Assembly: GCA_019055375.1 (NCBI GenBank)
Contig: JAHQIW010003910.1
Location: forward strand, 1 to 64,000
Direction: 5' to 3'
Length of the DNA stretch: 64,000 nt
Source of the DNA: Parelaphostrongylus tenuis
Lineage: Eukaryota; Nematoda; Chromadorea; Rhabditida; Metastrongylidae
The first letter of the stretch is position 1; each line of letters opens with the position of its first letter. The position numbers were made by a program, and so were the translations under genes. The notes under the pieces are model-generated. The model did not search any database, had not been told where the DNA came from, and worked only from the letters and a program-made list of their open reading frames with translations. Below are positions 25,270 through 35,389 of this stretch, piece after piece.

Positions 25270-25550
25270 GTGTACCCAATAATGTGGAGTGCTGCGCAAA
25301 AACATTTGCGTCAGCCGTGATTCCGACAGCGCGTTATTGCGTTAAAAGGGTGCTGTGCAAAATGAGCGTCGGTGGTGCAAGACGGTTAGCATACGCTTTC
25401 GAGTGGGATCTGGGTTCGAAGTACGAGCTGTACAAGAGCCCTTACCAGACCACATGACAAGTTGGCTCAAATAATATTGAAAGGATCTATTGAAATTTGA
25501 GCGTGGTTTCAATAAAGCACTCGAAATAAAGGTATAATTGGATATAATGT
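25270..25550. repeat. Remnant of the palindromic tRNA-like element
   Basis: A piece of the left arm (GTGGAGTGCTGCGCAAAAAC, then TTTGCGTCAGCCGTGATT) is followed by a piece of the right arm (GAGCGTCGGTGGTGCAAGAC). Most of the left tRNA-like module is deleted. From 25,420 it merges into text shared with 30,500-30,650 (GTTGGCTCAAATAAT; CACTCGAAAT). Confidence 0.5.
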
Positions 25551-26271
25551 GACACAATATTGATTAGAATGTTACAACGCTACGGACGAATCATTTGAGA
25601 AGAAAATATACCGTCCAATTCACTTGATTTGAGCTATCGAACACTACCGAAACGTTTTACAAAAGCAAAAAAAATACGTCTTTACCGAAGGCCTCAAACA
25701 GAGTTGGGGTGACGGAAAAGTGCCGTATCTTTATTTTATAAACTACAGCACACACAGTCGCTTCTTAAATGTAATAAAGCGCGGATAATGAATATTGGGA
25801 GGAATAGTTTTAACTCTATATCACTTTAATTACGAAGTCTTCAATCGAAATTTGATACTGGCTTCTTCAATATATTCCCAGGCATTCAGGAGTATTAGGT
25901 GAGGAGGTGGGAAATGATCCTAATTTGTTAAAAATGGATTCGCTTTATTGAAAAAAGACTCAAGTGCTTACTACATTCTTGGCGGCAAATGTTACATTGT
26001 TCTCTCACATCTCCATCTCTTTTGTGGGAATACTGAAAGTTCATTGCTGAAAACTGAACAGTACGAAGAGAATATACAAAAGCGGATTAGCATTTATTCG
26101 CACATCGAAAGAAAAGTGTGAAGCGGTTGAAAGAATTTACCTCAAAGTATGGAGCTGTGTCCAGGAATCCTCTGAAAGTCGCACAGTTGCTGCGTCGTGC
26201 TGAACTTTTGAACAGAATAATGTCCACCACCAGCTGCACCGAGTACACACCAATTACTCTTATAACACATG
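25551..26271. other. No gene recognised
   Basis: One plus-facing foldback core near 25,625 (GAGCTATCGAACACTACC); otherwise nothing assigned. Confidence 0.35.
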
Positions 26272-26580
26272 CTGGACGCAAGTGGCACAGTGGTCAGAGA
26301 TGCTTTGAGTCGCATACAAGGTTGATAGTTTGATATCGCTCTCATGGCTCGCCAAACCTTCCATGCCTTCGTGGGTCGGTAATTGTTTACCAGACTTGTC
26401 TGGGAAGAGAATTCGATGCACTGGCTCAATGCAGCAGTAGGTCACCACGAGTCATTGTGAGCCAGGTATGCATTCAAATACCACAAAAGAAGCTAAAAAA
26501 TTAGAGGCGAATGCATGGCCAATCCCGTAGTGGTTGATCAATTTTTGAGAGCCTCAACCTTTTTTCGTTTCCAGACGCTG
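26272..26580 (+). mobile_element. tRNA-derived SINE (family 1), long copy
   Basis: Box-A-like TGGCACAGTGG is followed by CTCATGGCTCGCCAAACCTT, CAGACTTGTCTGGGA, GAGTCATTGTGAGCCAGGTA and the distal tail GAATGCATGGCCAATCCC. The tail is shared with copies at 34.6 and 30.0 kb, so the full unit is close to 300 bp. Confidence 0.7.
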
Positions 26581-27119
26581 AAGACAGTTCAGCAAAGAAA
26601 GTATTCAGCATTTTATTGTTCGCAAACGAAAATGATGAAATATTGCGAAAAATGTCTAAGATTAAAGCCGAATGGTGGAAGAATAAGAAAACCACCTGCC
26701 TCTCTGCTCTGAGGACTGAAGGAGCATTGCGTGCTCGAAATGTTATAGGATGTCTCATTAGAACGAGAGAAACATAAAACATTCAGATGGAATTATGGTA
26801 AAACAAACGGCAAATGAATACAGCAGGTATATACATCTGAAACGATTTAGCAAAATCTAATTTGAACAATATTCAACGCATAAAGTAGAATAGCGACTAG
26901 ACACTTGACCATTAGGACAACTAGTAGCAGTAAGATATGCGATTTATACAATCATGCCACGTCCTCGAATCCTGACATTATTGAAGAATGAGATTGTGTT
27001 GAGAAATGTGGGAAAACTACAACATTAACACCAGGAAGAATTTCGCTGTTGTGAATCGTGCTACATTTCAATAGTTTTGTGTGATATGCAAAACTCTGAA
27101 CATTAAGCGGGAATCGGAG
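26581..27119. other. No gene recognised
   Basis: No supported feature. Confidence 0.3.
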
Positions 27120-27370
27120 CCGTTTCAGACTTTCAGGTGCGTGTGTTTTCCACTACACAATCGGCACTCCCGTTTTACTATCACAACATCATACTACTGC
27201 TGATGAAGGGGTTAAATAGAAGTCCTTGTTTTACAATTGATAATCGCATTCATAACGATATAACTACAATAAAGACCTATGAAACCCAGTCATCCCACAA
27301 GTGCTAAATTAAAACTTTACAGATTTTATTCTAGTAGAATTAGCTAAGCTAGCTAGTACCGCATAGAATC
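27120..27370 (-). repeat. tRNA-like repeat (family 2), unit 1
   Basis: The unit is repeated about 720 bp downstream at 27,840-28,080. On the minus strand the right edge includes a tRNA-like segment (GTGTAGTGGAAAACACACGC, then CCGATTCCCGC), degenerate relative to the palindrome modules. The shared body runs from CTCCCGTTTTACTATCA to GAATTAGCTAAGCTAG. Confidence 0.5.
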
Positions 27371-27479
27371 TGCAGCCAGCAGACACGCCAACCGTAGATT
27401 AGCCGATAAACAAGCCCACGAAAGATGTGAAACTTGATCTTACTCTTTCCGTCACATTGCCGAAAAACGGCCTTTTCAG

Positions 27480-27760
27480 AAGATAGGTACAGCGTTGAAA
27501 TAGTGGAAACTTACGCTATCGAAAGATTACTAAAGGTTTAGAGAAAGAGTTCTGCCCGCAGAAGAATGCTTTTGTGAAACACAAAATTCTTTCATTCACC
27601 GAAGCGTAGTAAAAGGGTCCTTTCGAAAAAAGAGCAGGTACCACGATAGGCAGATAGTTAAGCTATCGAATGATTGCTGACACTCTTACGAAAACTGTCT
27701 TCCAGTGAATCTGCTCGAATGTTTATTTGTTCTCGGATAATGGAAAAGAACAAGTTTTCG
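27480..27760 (+). repeat. Foldback-family cores
   Basis: Plus-facing cores near 27,510 (TTACGCTATCGAAAGATTAC) and 27,657 (GTTAAGCTATCGAATGATTG) lie between the two tRNA-like units. Confidence 0.45.
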
Positions 27761-27839
27761 TTACTGTAATATCTAGTACAGCTAATTAATACTGAGTGAT
27801 ATGCAAGTGAACATCAAGAGGAAACTGAAATAGCGTTTC

Positions 27840-28080
27840 AACCTTTCAGGGAGCACGTGCTCTCTACTATGCAACCGTTACTCCCGTTTTACTATCATAA
27901 CATCATATCACTCCAGATGAAGTTGTTAAATAGAAGTTTTTGTTTTACAACTGACATTAGCGTTCATTACGATAAAACTGCAATAAAGATCTATGAAACT
28001 CAATTCGTTCACAAGTGCTAGGTTGAACCTTTTTACATTTGATTTTAGCAGAATTGGCTAAGCTAGATAGTGCATGCCCT
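27840..28080 (-). repeat. tRNA-like repeat (family 2), unit 2
   Basis: A direct duplicate of 27,120-27,370 with the same order of blocks and scattered substitutions. Its left part overlaps the unidentified C-terminal area of the receptor gene. Confidence 0.5.
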
Positions 28081-28371
28081 TTGCGCAGAGATAATTGGCT
28101 GCCAAAGCATGCATATCCTTGTTTAGCAAAGTGCAGAAAAGTAATTAGGATCACCAGCATAAAGCAATACGCAGTTATGGAATGGACCGATGGCGACACC
28201 AATTCGTGGGCGAGTTGTTGGAAACACGCCAACACGAACACTTGGAAATGTAACGAACACCGGAGAGGTAAGAAGTGCCCCAGCGCAGTCGCGATTGACT
28301 TGAAATTTGGTAATTTTTCAAAAAACACATCACTGTGCTCTCTTACAACTACTGGAAAGGTTGCAGTTTAC

Positions 28372-29285
28372 TTGTTCAAGTTTCTTCTCTCTCCATATCA
28401 AAACTCGAATTGGTTGTAGTTTACGCTGAGTGGCTCGCAGCTTTACGAATATCAAAGTTGTCAGAACAATTACTATGATGCCCATCGCCTGGAGAATATC
28501 GGCCACATGATGCACAGAAAAGCGCCAAGATAGAACAGATTCACCATGATGCCAAGTTCCCAGTAGTAGACAAACTTGATATTTAAAAAGCCCAACAACG
28601 GCACAGCCCGGAACGGTGTTCAACTTTGAAACTGAGAGCTCTACAGCGATATCTAACACTCCTAAGCAGATTCCGAGCAGGAAGTAGAAAGTCGCATACG
28701 AATTAGACGATAGTATACGAAACCTGACGGGATGGAAGAGAGCCTGAAAAACTCTACACTCTACAGGAAGCGGATTTGCGCAACATCTCACCATTGTTCT
28801 TTCCGCAGCGGCAGATATGGTTAAAGTGAGGTGAACCTCAGATGATCTATAAAAGGAGAGCCGGTTATCATTAGGTAGTAAGAATTTAGCTCAATCTACT
28901 TTGGATTCCATGAGTATAGAAGATAAATGGAGCTTGGAAGACTGAAAAAAGACAGTGAGCTTGCAGAGAACCAATGATTTTTTTCTTCTACGAAATTTGA
29001 GTGTCTGGAAGGACTTAATTGTTACGGCATAAAAAAGTCGACAGACGTTAGATTTAACGCCAGTTGTCGAAAAGAACTTTGACGAAGAGTCCTTTCCTTT
29101 TGAGAAGTAAATGTTATATGAATATCCTTTTGTTATCCAGTGGATCTTCATAAACAAGAAAGCCTGTTTTAGTACCAAGCGTACCTGCTGAATATGAAGA
29201 TGACAAATCCATTGCACATTATCACAGCGAGTTGCAGTAAGACGAGTATAATGTCGAAAGACAAATGGGAAACGTTGGCTGTCAT
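28372..29285 (-). CDS. Nematode serpentine chemoreceptor-like 7TM gene, 3' end unresolved
   Basis: Five exons join with matching phases: 29285-29185, 29004-28900, 28846-28792, 28743-28576 and 28488-28372. Introns are 180, 53, 48 and 87 bp, all GT..AG. Exon 1 starts with ATG and encodes TM1 (IILVLLQLAVIMCNGFVIFI). Exon 2 gives a TM2-like stretch (FSASSLSFFSLPSSIYLLYS).

Exons 3 and 4 join as the TM3/intracellular-loop signature (LTLTISAAAERTM then ALFHPVRFRIL), where the family has a (D/E)R motif followed by HPxRYR. Exon 4 has TM4 and a Cys in extracellular loop 2 (VPGC). Exon 5 is TM5 (IIVIVLTTLIFVKL). It most resembles the srsx-type rhodopsin-like receptors, which act in sensory-neuron membranes. 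TM6-7 should follow; a hydrophobic stretch at about 28,130-28,190 is a candidate, but phases do not connect. The gene is probably truncated or a pseudogene. Confidence 0.65.
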
Positions 29286-29984
29286 CACAATCGAAAAGTT
29301 GAAGTCGCCATTGCTCTATGTATGATAGCTTTTCCATGTCAAGAGGAAAAAGAACTTTCAGAGCATGCAAGAAATACATTCGATGCGCCAACCTATACTT
29401 CGTATTCTTTTTGTGAAGTCAAACTTGCATTAGCCTTATGAACCGTACATATTCACTAAGATGCGTGAAAGGAAATGGAGCTTGAACATGGCATATAGAA
29501 GGATATGAATATATGCAAATTTCGTTTCTACCTCAGAGCATACTCATAAGTCATTATCCTAATTAGATCTTCCACTCAGACCTTACTTAAAAATCATTAT
29601 CCTAGTCAGGTGTTCAACTCGGAACCTATAGCCCTATAAAGCCGGCTTTTTGAGAAAATCATTTTTTTTAACGGCGTAAAATCCAAAAAATTATGTTACA
29701 CGACCATGCGTTTTTTTTTATCTCGCTTATAACCCGCTGGACAAAGACTTAGAGTGCTAGTACACTTCGTATAGCACATGTCTCAAACAACTCAAAATTG
29801 TGTTTGCTTTCCAAAAGAACTGTTTCGATTTTTTGGCTTTCTCTTGACTTTGATTTGTGCTCTAATACTCGCCGGACAGAGTTTTTTTAGACTATATGAA
29901 AAGGAGCTAGATTAGTTGAATTAAAATTTTTTTAGCAATCTAATCCATTCATCGAGTAAGGAAATTAAGAAAGAATAGATCTCT
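29286..29984. other. No gene recognised; presumptive upstream region of the receptor
   Basis: AT-rich with no exon; nothing identifiable as a promoter motif. Confidence 0.3.
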
Positions 29985-30245
29985 CGGAACCGATCAATTC
30001 CGATGGCTGTGTCATTACTTCGCTTCTTCAAACGTTGTTGGAGGTGATTGAATGCGTATTTGGCTTTTACAATGACTCACATCAGCCCAGAGATGTGTTA
30101 AGCCAGTACTGTTATCTTACCAGATAAGTCTGAGACCGATTCACCAATTCTAGCTGGATGGAATTCTTGATAAGCGCTGGGAGCGGGATCGCATAAATTC
30201 TCACGTGCCGATGGCATGGCACTCTGACCAGTGCGCCAGATGCAC
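29985..30245 (-). mobile_element. tRNA-derived SINE (family 1)
   Basis: A minus-strand copy with tail landmarks (GGTGATTGAATGCGTATTTG, ACAATGACTCAC), the mid-block CCAGATAAGTCTGAGACC, and the tRNA-like head ending near 30,245 (CTGACCAGTGCGCCAGATGC). Confidence 0.65.
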
Positions 30246-30269
30246 CCTTAATAATTTCACTTCCAAAGG

Positions 30270-30680
30270 CCAATATCTGCGTGTCCCGCTGGAGATGGTG
30301 GACTGTGTGCCCCACCTCTCTGACACTCTCACCCTCAGCGTAGGAATGGCTCCACCTCCTCTTTTGCGTCTTTGGCCCCAACGTGGGAATTAATGCCTGT
30401 CTTATTCCTCTCTGCCTTCCATCGGAAAGAGGGTTGTCGGTTCGATCCCTAACACACAGCTTCACTATATGCCTGATAATATTATTTGAGCCACGCATGT
30501 CAGTGGTCTGTTAATGAGGGCTGACTTATAGAGCCCGATACACGTGTTTCGATCTTGCGATCTCGTCAGTCGGGCAGTTACATGCGTGGCTCAAATAATG
30601 ATTATCAGGCATATTGTAATTTGAGCTATGGTCTTAAGAAAACACTCGAAATGAAGCTTCACTATAGTTTTTTTGGTATT
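30270..30680 (+). repeat. Repeat with box-B-like segment and inner palindrome
   Basis: GTCGGTTCGATCCC at about 30,437 fits a pol III box B, and TGGCCCCAACGTGGG 60 nt upstream is a poor box A. A diverged inverted copy lies at 31,380-31,600. At 30,472-30,504 and 30,580-30,612 a 33-bp inverted pair (CATGCGTGGCTCAAATAAT core) forms a stem. It is probably a SINE-like repeat. Confidence 0.5.
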
Positions 30681-31379
30681 ATCTTTTAAATGTCAATTAG
30701 TATTGAAGGCTCTTTTATAATAACATAATCATTATAGTAAGAAACGCCTAGTTGTCTAACTTTTCACTATCTTGTCATACAAAACATAGATCCATGGACT
30801 TTTTTATACTCTAACTATCTACTAAGTTTTTTCACTCTGTATGACAATGTGGTAGTGTTTCTAACGCAGTCCTGCTCAAAGTTTTGTGATTTCACACATC
30901 TCTGTAGTCTTAGCGATGTTACATAGCTGCTGCTTGTAATCAAGAAATCGATTTCTATAAGTATTTGTTGTATTTATATTGTATTGCATCCGTTAATGTA
31001 TTATCAATTGCTCTGTGGCTGGTATTTTTCTATGTTACGCTATATTTATATATATTATTTGTTATAAGTTGCATACTACTGAAACTTATCCCATAGATTT
31101 ACGTTCTGTATCAAGAAATAATGAAAGGTTAAACAACTTAGCGTTCTTTTCTCTAATAATTACGATACAGAAAGACCTTCGACATTAATCGATTGACATC
31201 AAAAGATAACAAGAAGGCGACTTGCCGAAACAAAAGCCACCACGTAGATCTTGATATTCATGTTACATTATTAACTGTATTGTTATATTGCATCTTTAAT
31301 AGTCAGCAGGTAATATCATCAACGTCTTGGAACTGCTTAATAGAAGAAACGACACATTTATTCAAACTATGCCGAGATT
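30681..31379. other. No gene recognised
   Basis: Very AT-rich spacer between the two inverted repeats. Confidence 0.35.
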
Positions 31380-31600
31380 GATAGCCGGTCCTGGAATCTT
31401 CGATAAAGATAACACTAAAAAAACTACTGTGAAGTGTTGTAGTAGTGAACCGAACCAGCAACCTTCTTCGACGGCAGAGAGGAGTGATACAGACAATGGT
31501 TACCATGCTGTTGGTTGGAGTTGCAGAAGAGGAAGCGGAGCCGTTCTCACGCTAAGGGTGAGGGTGGCAGAGAGGTGAAGCACACAATCCACCTTTGCAG
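31380..31600 (-). repeat. Inverted, diverged copy of the 30.3-kb repeat
   Basis: The minus strand reads CCTCTCTGCCACCCTCACCC, GCTTCCTCTTCTGCA and GCTGGTTCGGTTC in the same order as 30,310-30,450 on the plus strand. Confidence 0.5.
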
Positions 31601-31695
31601 CTAAACACGCAGACTTGGGTTTGTCAAAGTCAAAAGGTTGAAAAGAAATTCTTAAAAAAATTACGTTCTCGGCGTTCATAAATCCTTAAGGAACA

Positions 31696-32645
31696 TGCTA
31701 TGCATAGCAAACCTCCCAAGGAAGTTTTGCTATTTTTTCGGGAATTTCATGATAATTTACGCAAAGCAGATGGTCCACGACCTTAGAGAGCAAGTGGTAT
31801 AGCAGAGGTTCGAGGAACTTAGACAGAAATGATCCAAGTGGCGAGGGCGGCACCGAGCTGCCAACAACCTCAACAGTCAGTCCGATCGCGGGCATCATCC
31901 GAACGGTCGTTTAACTTCATCCGGACCACCTCACCTCAAATCGTAAATGATCCATTACTGCTTTCTCCACACAATCTCGTTGTCTTGTAACTAACAGCTT
32001 TCATGAGGTTGCGTTCATACAACTGTCAGATAAACTCAATAGAATTGTGAGCGGAACGTACCTCTTCCGTGGCGGAGCAAACTCACTTAGTTTATGATCG
32101 GCCCACCACCGCGGTTTAGGGATTCTGCCCATATATAATCAGTAGTGACCTCACTACTCACACTATGTACTCATCCACTGGATCCTACCGACGGCGCTTC
32201 TACTTCGGGGTGAACATAGCAACCCCAAACGGACTCCGCCGCTTAGTCATGCTCCGTCAAATACAATAACATCGTCACTCACAATAACATTGTCACTTGC
32301 AACAACATTGTCATTTTCAATAACATTATCACTTAAATAACATCATCACTAACAATAACAACACTTATCATAACATTGTCGCTTACGATAACATTCGTAT
32401 TATCGTCGGATGACGATACTTCTCATCAATCGGTCACTCAAATTGACTTAAGCATATGTTCGCTTAACGATATGCCGTAATCATGTATATATTATCATTA
32501 TAGCAATGTAGTATATTTTAGGTTGATTGGTTCCATCCTATTGTTCGGTATAATCCATATAAAGGTTCAAACTCTGCTCTCTTGTCCGTTGCGAGGCACA
32601 AGTTGGCAGCAGATCACAACAATAAAACTATTGAACCTTCACCAC
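31696..32645 (+). mobile_element. Solo LTR-like element, copy 1
   Basis: It aligns over most of its length with the element inserted in the RTE copy at 43.8-45.0 kb. It contains a short tandem array (32,265-32,400), a TATAAA at 32,558-32,563 and an AATAAA at 32,621-32,626, in the order of a U3-R-U5 LTR reading rightward. No gag, pol or primer-binding region adjoins it. The right end abuts a SINE. Calling it an LTR rests on the promoter/poly(A) order and size, not on proven target duplications. Confidence 0.55.
32265..32400. repeat. Minisatellite within the LTR-like element
   Basis: About seven imperfect repeats of an 18-bp unit, ACAATAACATCGTCACTT. The same array, with different unit composition, is present in copy 2 at 44,375-44,480. 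Confidence 0.75.
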
Positions 32646-32647
32646 AC

Positions 32648-32895
32648 CATGCATTCGTTTTTAATCTTTAGTGTCTGAGGTAGTAGTATGTAAATCTGGC
32701 TTTTACAATAACTCACAGTGGCTTGCCAATCTGAGAAGTCAGAGCTGCTATCCTACCAGATAAATATGGTACTAATTTACTGACTCCGGAAGGATGGAAG
32801 GCCCGGTGAGGTTTAAGCGCGCGATCGAATCATCTAGCATCGATTGATTAATCGTTGCATAGCAGTTCTAAGCACTGCGCCTCACGCGCTCTTAT
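32648..32895 (-). mobile_element. tRNA-derived SINE (family 1)
   Basis: A minus-strand copy running from tail (CATGCATTCG, ATGTAAATCTGGCTTTTAC) to head (CTAAGCACTGCGCCTCACGC). It begins exactly where the LTR-like element stops, so one inserted next to or into the other. Confidence 0.65.
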
Positions 32896-33446
32896 TTACA
32901 CTCATGCGTGATAACATATATCACGTAAGAAAAAAAAATTAGAAAGAGCTAACTTCATCGAAGAAGAAGTCAGAAATTAAACTCTTACCTCTCTCTTCCC
33001 TCGCACAGAATAGTGAAAAGGAATTAACTGCGCATTCTCGCACACTGGCTACTACTGCTCTTTCAATTGAAGACTTCATTATCAACGTCAAGAGCGGCTC
33101 AAACGGTAAAAAGCCAGTTATGAGAAAAACAATGTTTACCCGTATTCACTTTGGGCATACAGGAAGAACATGTGTGGGCGCCTACAAGCGTTGAATAGCA
33201 TGACATCTTAGGTACTTACGACCTCTGTCACTATTTGAAATATTCACGTCATTTTGCCTACACGTAAACTTATTGTAATATTTTGCTCTTTTATCAGTGC
33301 TAACACGACCGCTAGCGCTTTGCGCCGTCATGAAAATGATGAAGCAGAAAAGCGCGGTCTGTAAAAACTAGTTTTTATTGATATGGTTTTGTAGGTTTGG
33401 TATGGTTCATTTCAGTTGCGTAAGCTGTATTGTGTTCGCGTCTTTA
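32896..33446. promoter_or_regulatory. 5' region of the small lysine-rich gene; possible trans-splice acceptor
   Basis: No other feature is recognised here. A TTTCAG at 33,408-33,413 lies 33 bases before the ATG with no upstream exon seen. This is the arrangement of a spliced-leader acceptor in nematodes. The leader itself is not in the window. Confidence 0.35.
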
Positions 33447-34312
33447 ATGACTCGCAGTAAGAAATCGAAGAAAAAGGTAAACTTCTGTGTTTATTGTGTC
33501 AACTAGAACATGGACTGTTCACTGCGCAGTGATTTGTAGAATAATGGTGTTCAGAGGTCCAAGTGAACCATTTCTCCTTGCACTTTTCTAAGTAACTATA
33601 CTTATTCCCTCTTAAAGTTTTACCCGTTCTAGCTAATAGCAGTTGCTTAATGACTCGAAAACAACGATATACGACGAGGATAATTCTTTGTTAGAGTCGC
33701 CCGGATCAGGTCAATGTTGCCAAATTATCTACAAACCCAATCAAGTGTAAACCATGGGTAGAAGTTCTACCATCCCGAACTGAGTTTAGTCGTTAGGCCC
33801 ACAAAATCCCTTTTGATCAATTTGTCTACAATGACAGCCTGGAAACGACTTCACGCGGGTTTGTCAAACATCACATTAAATAACCTCAATGGAACAGCTT
33901 GCGTTGAAAGTATGCGAGGGTGAGTACGATCAGTCGTGAAGATGGGTCGCAAATCTCTAAATTTATGTGCACTAATCGAAATATCGAGATATTCGGCAAG
34001 GTATCCATTTAATCCAGATGTCAACCGTTTATTATTCGTGTATTATTCTTTTGTAGGCTTCAACTAATACCATCTCAAACGTTCCGACCCCTAGTATCAC
34101 ACAAGAAATGCGCAAGCAAAGGGAAGCTGAAGAAGAAGTGTCCGAAAGCGTGAGGACAACAACTACGGCTGAGGTGACCAGAAATTCAAGGGCAAACAAT
34201 TTTTAAAGAAAAGAAAAGAACGATGATCGCTGTTATACTTTAGGGCGTCACGTCAATCAAGGAACCACGATCTCTGCGCAGGATTGAGCAAGAGGCACTG
34301 TTAATAAAATGA
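33447..34312 (+). CDS. Small lysine-rich protein of unknown function, three exons
   Basis: Exons 33447-33476, 34057-34173 and 34244-34312 join in phase 0 throughout, giving 71 residues and a TGA stop. The donors are GTAAAC and GTGACC, and the acceptors TTTTGTAG and ATACTTTAG. The second intron is 70 bp. The protein opens MTRSKKSKKK, then a Ser/Thr/Pro-containing segment, a charged helix-like stretch (QEMRKQREAEEEVSESV) and a basic tail (SIKEPRSLRRIEQEALLIK). AATAAA overlaps the stop at 34,303 and another lies at about 34,326, both suitable poly(A) signals. It has no membrane segment or signal peptide, and the basic N-terminus could be a nuclear or ribosomal targeting run. I do not recognise the family. 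If the second intron is retained, the frame ends at 34,206. Confidence 0.6.
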
Positions 34313-34569
34313 ATAGTCCATAAAATAAAACACTATAGTTGAAAATTTGACAGCAGTTACAGAGGTCCAAAACCGATTCTGCTCCTGAACTTCATTTTAG
34401 TGAAAAATAATGAAACTAAGAATATAATTATATTGTGGCTATGGGATATCCCAGCAAATACCGTAGCTAAAGCGGCAGATCACTATTACGTAGAACAACC
34501 TTTACTAGGCCCAGTTCTCTCATATTCGGCGATATTCTTTTGTATTTGTTCGCAGTACTGAACATAAAA

Positions 34570-34860
34570 GCGCATGTAGCGTAGTAATTAGAGACCCTCT
34601 GCGTCGCACACAATATTGAGGACTTGATATCGCGTTCATACCTCATCAAGCCATCCTTCCCTACGAGGTTGATGAAGTGGAAGCAAACTGATCTCAGACT
34701 AGTGTGGGAAGATAAGCAGCATTGACTCGATACAGCGAGAGGCTATCGCGAGCCATAATGAAGGCGAGATATGCGCTGAATCACCTCAAACGAAGTTGAG
34801 AATCGAAGACGAATGCATGACGCATCCCGCAGGGATTGCTCAATGCCGAGAGCTTTATCT
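34570..34860 (+). mobile_element. tRNA-derived SINE (family 1)
   Basis: Head GCATGTAGCGTAGTAATTAG, then CTGCGTCGCACAC, CATCAAGCCATCCTTCCCTA and tail GACGAATGCATGACGCATCC. It is decayed, including box A. Confidence 0.6.
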
Positions 34861-35129
34861 TTGTTATCCATTTATTGAACACAATACCACTTCGTATTCA
34901 ATATAGCTAGTTGTCTTTCTAACTAAAAAATGATCAGCATAGTATAAATTCTGGGATTGGAGGTGTCCATACTTCCACCTATACCGCCTATTAAATTCGA
35001 CAGCGATGTCTTATCGGCTTATTCACAGGTGAAGTTTACATATTGGGGTTTCCAACTGCTTCCAATTTTCGGTCAAAATTTATTCTCGAAGTCATTCTAG
35101 CTACGAGTAACAGAAAATATGCTACCTAT

Positions 35130-35280
35130 TCTCCCAGGCAAGTCTGAGACCAGTCTCATACCTGTTTACTGACCCCGGAAAGATGGATGGCTTGGTGAGC
35201 CACGAGCGCGAAGTTGAGCCATCGACCTTGTGTGCGACGCAGAGTACCTTAACGACTGTGCCACATGCGCTACTTGAATA
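35130..35280 (-). mobile_element. tRNA-derived SINE (family 1), head and body
   Basis: On the minus strand GCATGTGGCACAGTCGTTAA, CTCTGCGTCGCACACAAGGT and GGCTCACCAAGCCATCCATC occur in family order. The distal tail is missing. Confidence 0.65.
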
Positions 35281-35389
35281 CATAAAGTAGCGACTGACTA
35301 GTGCAGATGCTTCTCAGAGACATCAACACATTTTCGCACTTTAGAACTCCATATCATCAACAATATTTTACATCGAAAATCTGAGCTTA

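Noticed and set aside
28039..28419. A 126-codon plus-strand frame with EWTDGDTNSWA and Cys/Trp residues, resembling part of a C-type lectin domain, between a TTTTAG acceptor and a GTAAGA donor
   Set aside because: It overlaps repeat family 2, lacks the conserved WND and downstream Cys pattern, and lies opposite the 3' side of the better supported receptor gene.
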